Notes under the pieces: model-generated | Database searches by the model: none | The model's input: the letters and a program-made list of their open reading frames with translations, nothing else | Told to the model about the DNA's origin: nothing | Made by a program: the position numbers and the translations under genes | Assembly (NCBI GenBank): GCA_013151655.1 | Contig: JAADHX010000347.1 | Location: forward strand, 1 to 5,563 | Direction of reading: 5' to 3' | From: Actinomycetota bacterium | Lineage (GTDB): Bacteria; Actinomycetota; Acidimicrobiia; Acidimicrobiales; Poriferisodalaceae | Length of the DNA stretch: 5,563 nucleotides | Shown: positions 4,909-5,563 of the stretch, piece after piece | How positions within the stretch are numbered: position 1 is the first letter of the stretch | How the letters are laid out: each line of letters starts with the position of its first letter

Positions 4909-5563
4909 AGCGAATCCTGCGATGAATGCCAACGAAGGACTCGGCGTTCGGCGGCAATGACCGCCAGGACGAAGGTGATGCCGATTAGAGCCAGCACGAA
5001 GATGCTTCCCCACAGTTGATCAATCAAGACCCTCGACTGGGCAACGCGGGCCGTATTGCCAAGACCCTGAGTCGAGTTAAAGAACTCGCCGACAACTGCG
5101 CCGACGAGGGCAAGGCTGACGCAGATTCGGGCGGCCGAAAACAGGTACGGTAGCGAATGAGGAACGCGCAAACGCCAATAGATCTCCCACTTGCTGGCAT
5201 GAACCGAACGCAGCAGCTCATGGCTCTCCTCATCGATGGAGCGGAAGCCGGTGAGAGCGTTGGCCACGAATGGGATCCAGGCGAATAGGGCAGCAGTGAG
5301 GATCTTCGGCCAAGTTGAGAAGCCAAACCACAGGACGAACACAGGCACCAAAACAAGGACTGGCATCGACTGGATGACCACAATCACCGGCATCGTGGCC
5401 CGTTCGATGAATCGCGAGTGCGCCATAGCCGTCGCCACCACGACCGCAACCAAGAACGCAAGTATGAACCCCCATATTGCTTCTTGAATGGTGACCCAGC
5501 CATGCTCCCAATAAAACCCCGGGTTCTCGCCGACGTGAACCATGATTGCACTCGGTTTTGGCA
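4905..5563 (-). CDS. ABC transporter permease, SsuC/TauC/ThiX type (5' end outside window)
   Basis: This is the inner-membrane permease subunit of a BPD_transp_1-type importer, the class that takes up sulfonates, taurine, nitrate or thiamine precursors with an ATPase and a binding protein. Numbering from the in-frame ATG at 5541-5543, hydrophobic segments lie at about 20-41, 51-74, 81-97, 136-153 and 176-197. The cytoplasmic EAA loop is at 106-131 (EESHELLRSVHASKWE...RVPHSLP), with His115 where a Gly is usual, followed by LGNTARVAQS before the last segment. That ATG is probably not the start: the frame stays open to the window edge and the codons just upstream read PKPSAI, matching the LPxPS motif that precedes the first transport segment in this family. 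The gene therefore continues past base 5563, with about one N-terminal TM helix missing. The substrate cannot be told; partner genes, if adjacent, lie to the right. Confidence 0.9.
   Translation of the reverse strand, partial: PKPSAIMVHVGENPGFYWEHGWVTIQEAIWGFILAFLVAVVVATAMAHSRFIERATMPVIVVIQSMPVLVLVPVFVLWFGFSTWPKILTAALFAWIPFVANALTGFRSIDEESHELLRSVHASKWEIYWRLRVPHSLPYLFSAARICVSLALVGAVVGEFFNSTQGLGNTARVAQSRVLIDQLWGSIFVLALIGITFVLAVIAAERRVLRWHSSQDSL

Noticed and set aside
4726..5013. Open frames on the - strand across the convergent gap
   Set aside because: They overlap both the GMC C-terminus and the permease C-terminus, and their translations are Arg/Pro/His-rich without structure.

Overview
The window looks like chromosomal DNA from a moderately GC-rich bacterium, most likely an actinobacterium. 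The reasons are the soluble bacterial P450, the ChoD-like GMC oxidoreductase, tightly overlapping genes, and starts that almost all lack a Shine-Dalgarno sequence. Lineage is an inference from style and families; no rRNA or other marker is present. I see no tRNA, CRISPR array, insertion sequence or integrase.

Layout. At the left edge is the last 37 codons of an alpha/beta hydrolase (+, ends 116). It converges on a small single-pass membrane protein of unknown function (-, 131-601). About 20 bp separate that gene from a divergently transcribed class III (CpdA/Rv0805-like) metallophosphoesterase (+, 621-1412). After a 47-bp gap comes a compact run on the + strand: an SRPBCC hydrophobic-ligand-binding protein (1460-2029), a cytochrome P450 (2026-3189, joined by an ATGA overlap), and a GMC-type FAD oxidoreductase. 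The GMC gene overlaps the P450 gene by 28 bp and is split into two frames (3162-3764 and 3761-4873). The right end holds a convergent ABC transporter permease of the SsuC/TauC/ThiX type (-, 4905 to beyond 5563), whose 5' end lies outside the window. Between the convergent genes is a 14-nt perfect palindrome inside a larger inverted repeat.

How the genes may work together. The SRPBCC, P450 and GMC genes look like one transcriptional unit for oxidising a hydrophobic alcohol-forming substrate such as a sterol or terpenoid: binding, hydroxylation, then alcohol oxidation. This is inference, since the substrate cannot be read from sequence and no ferredoxin or ferredoxin reductase for the P450 is present here.

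Points worth a second look: the GMC gene appears to have lost 7 nt exactly inside a cysteine-rich motif; the SRPBCC protein carries three tandem 8-residue (24-nt) repeats in its core; the P450 has an Asn-Glu pair where the usual acid-Thr pair sits in helix I; and a single near-symmetric -10-like element may drive both divergent genes, possibly as leaderless mRNAs.
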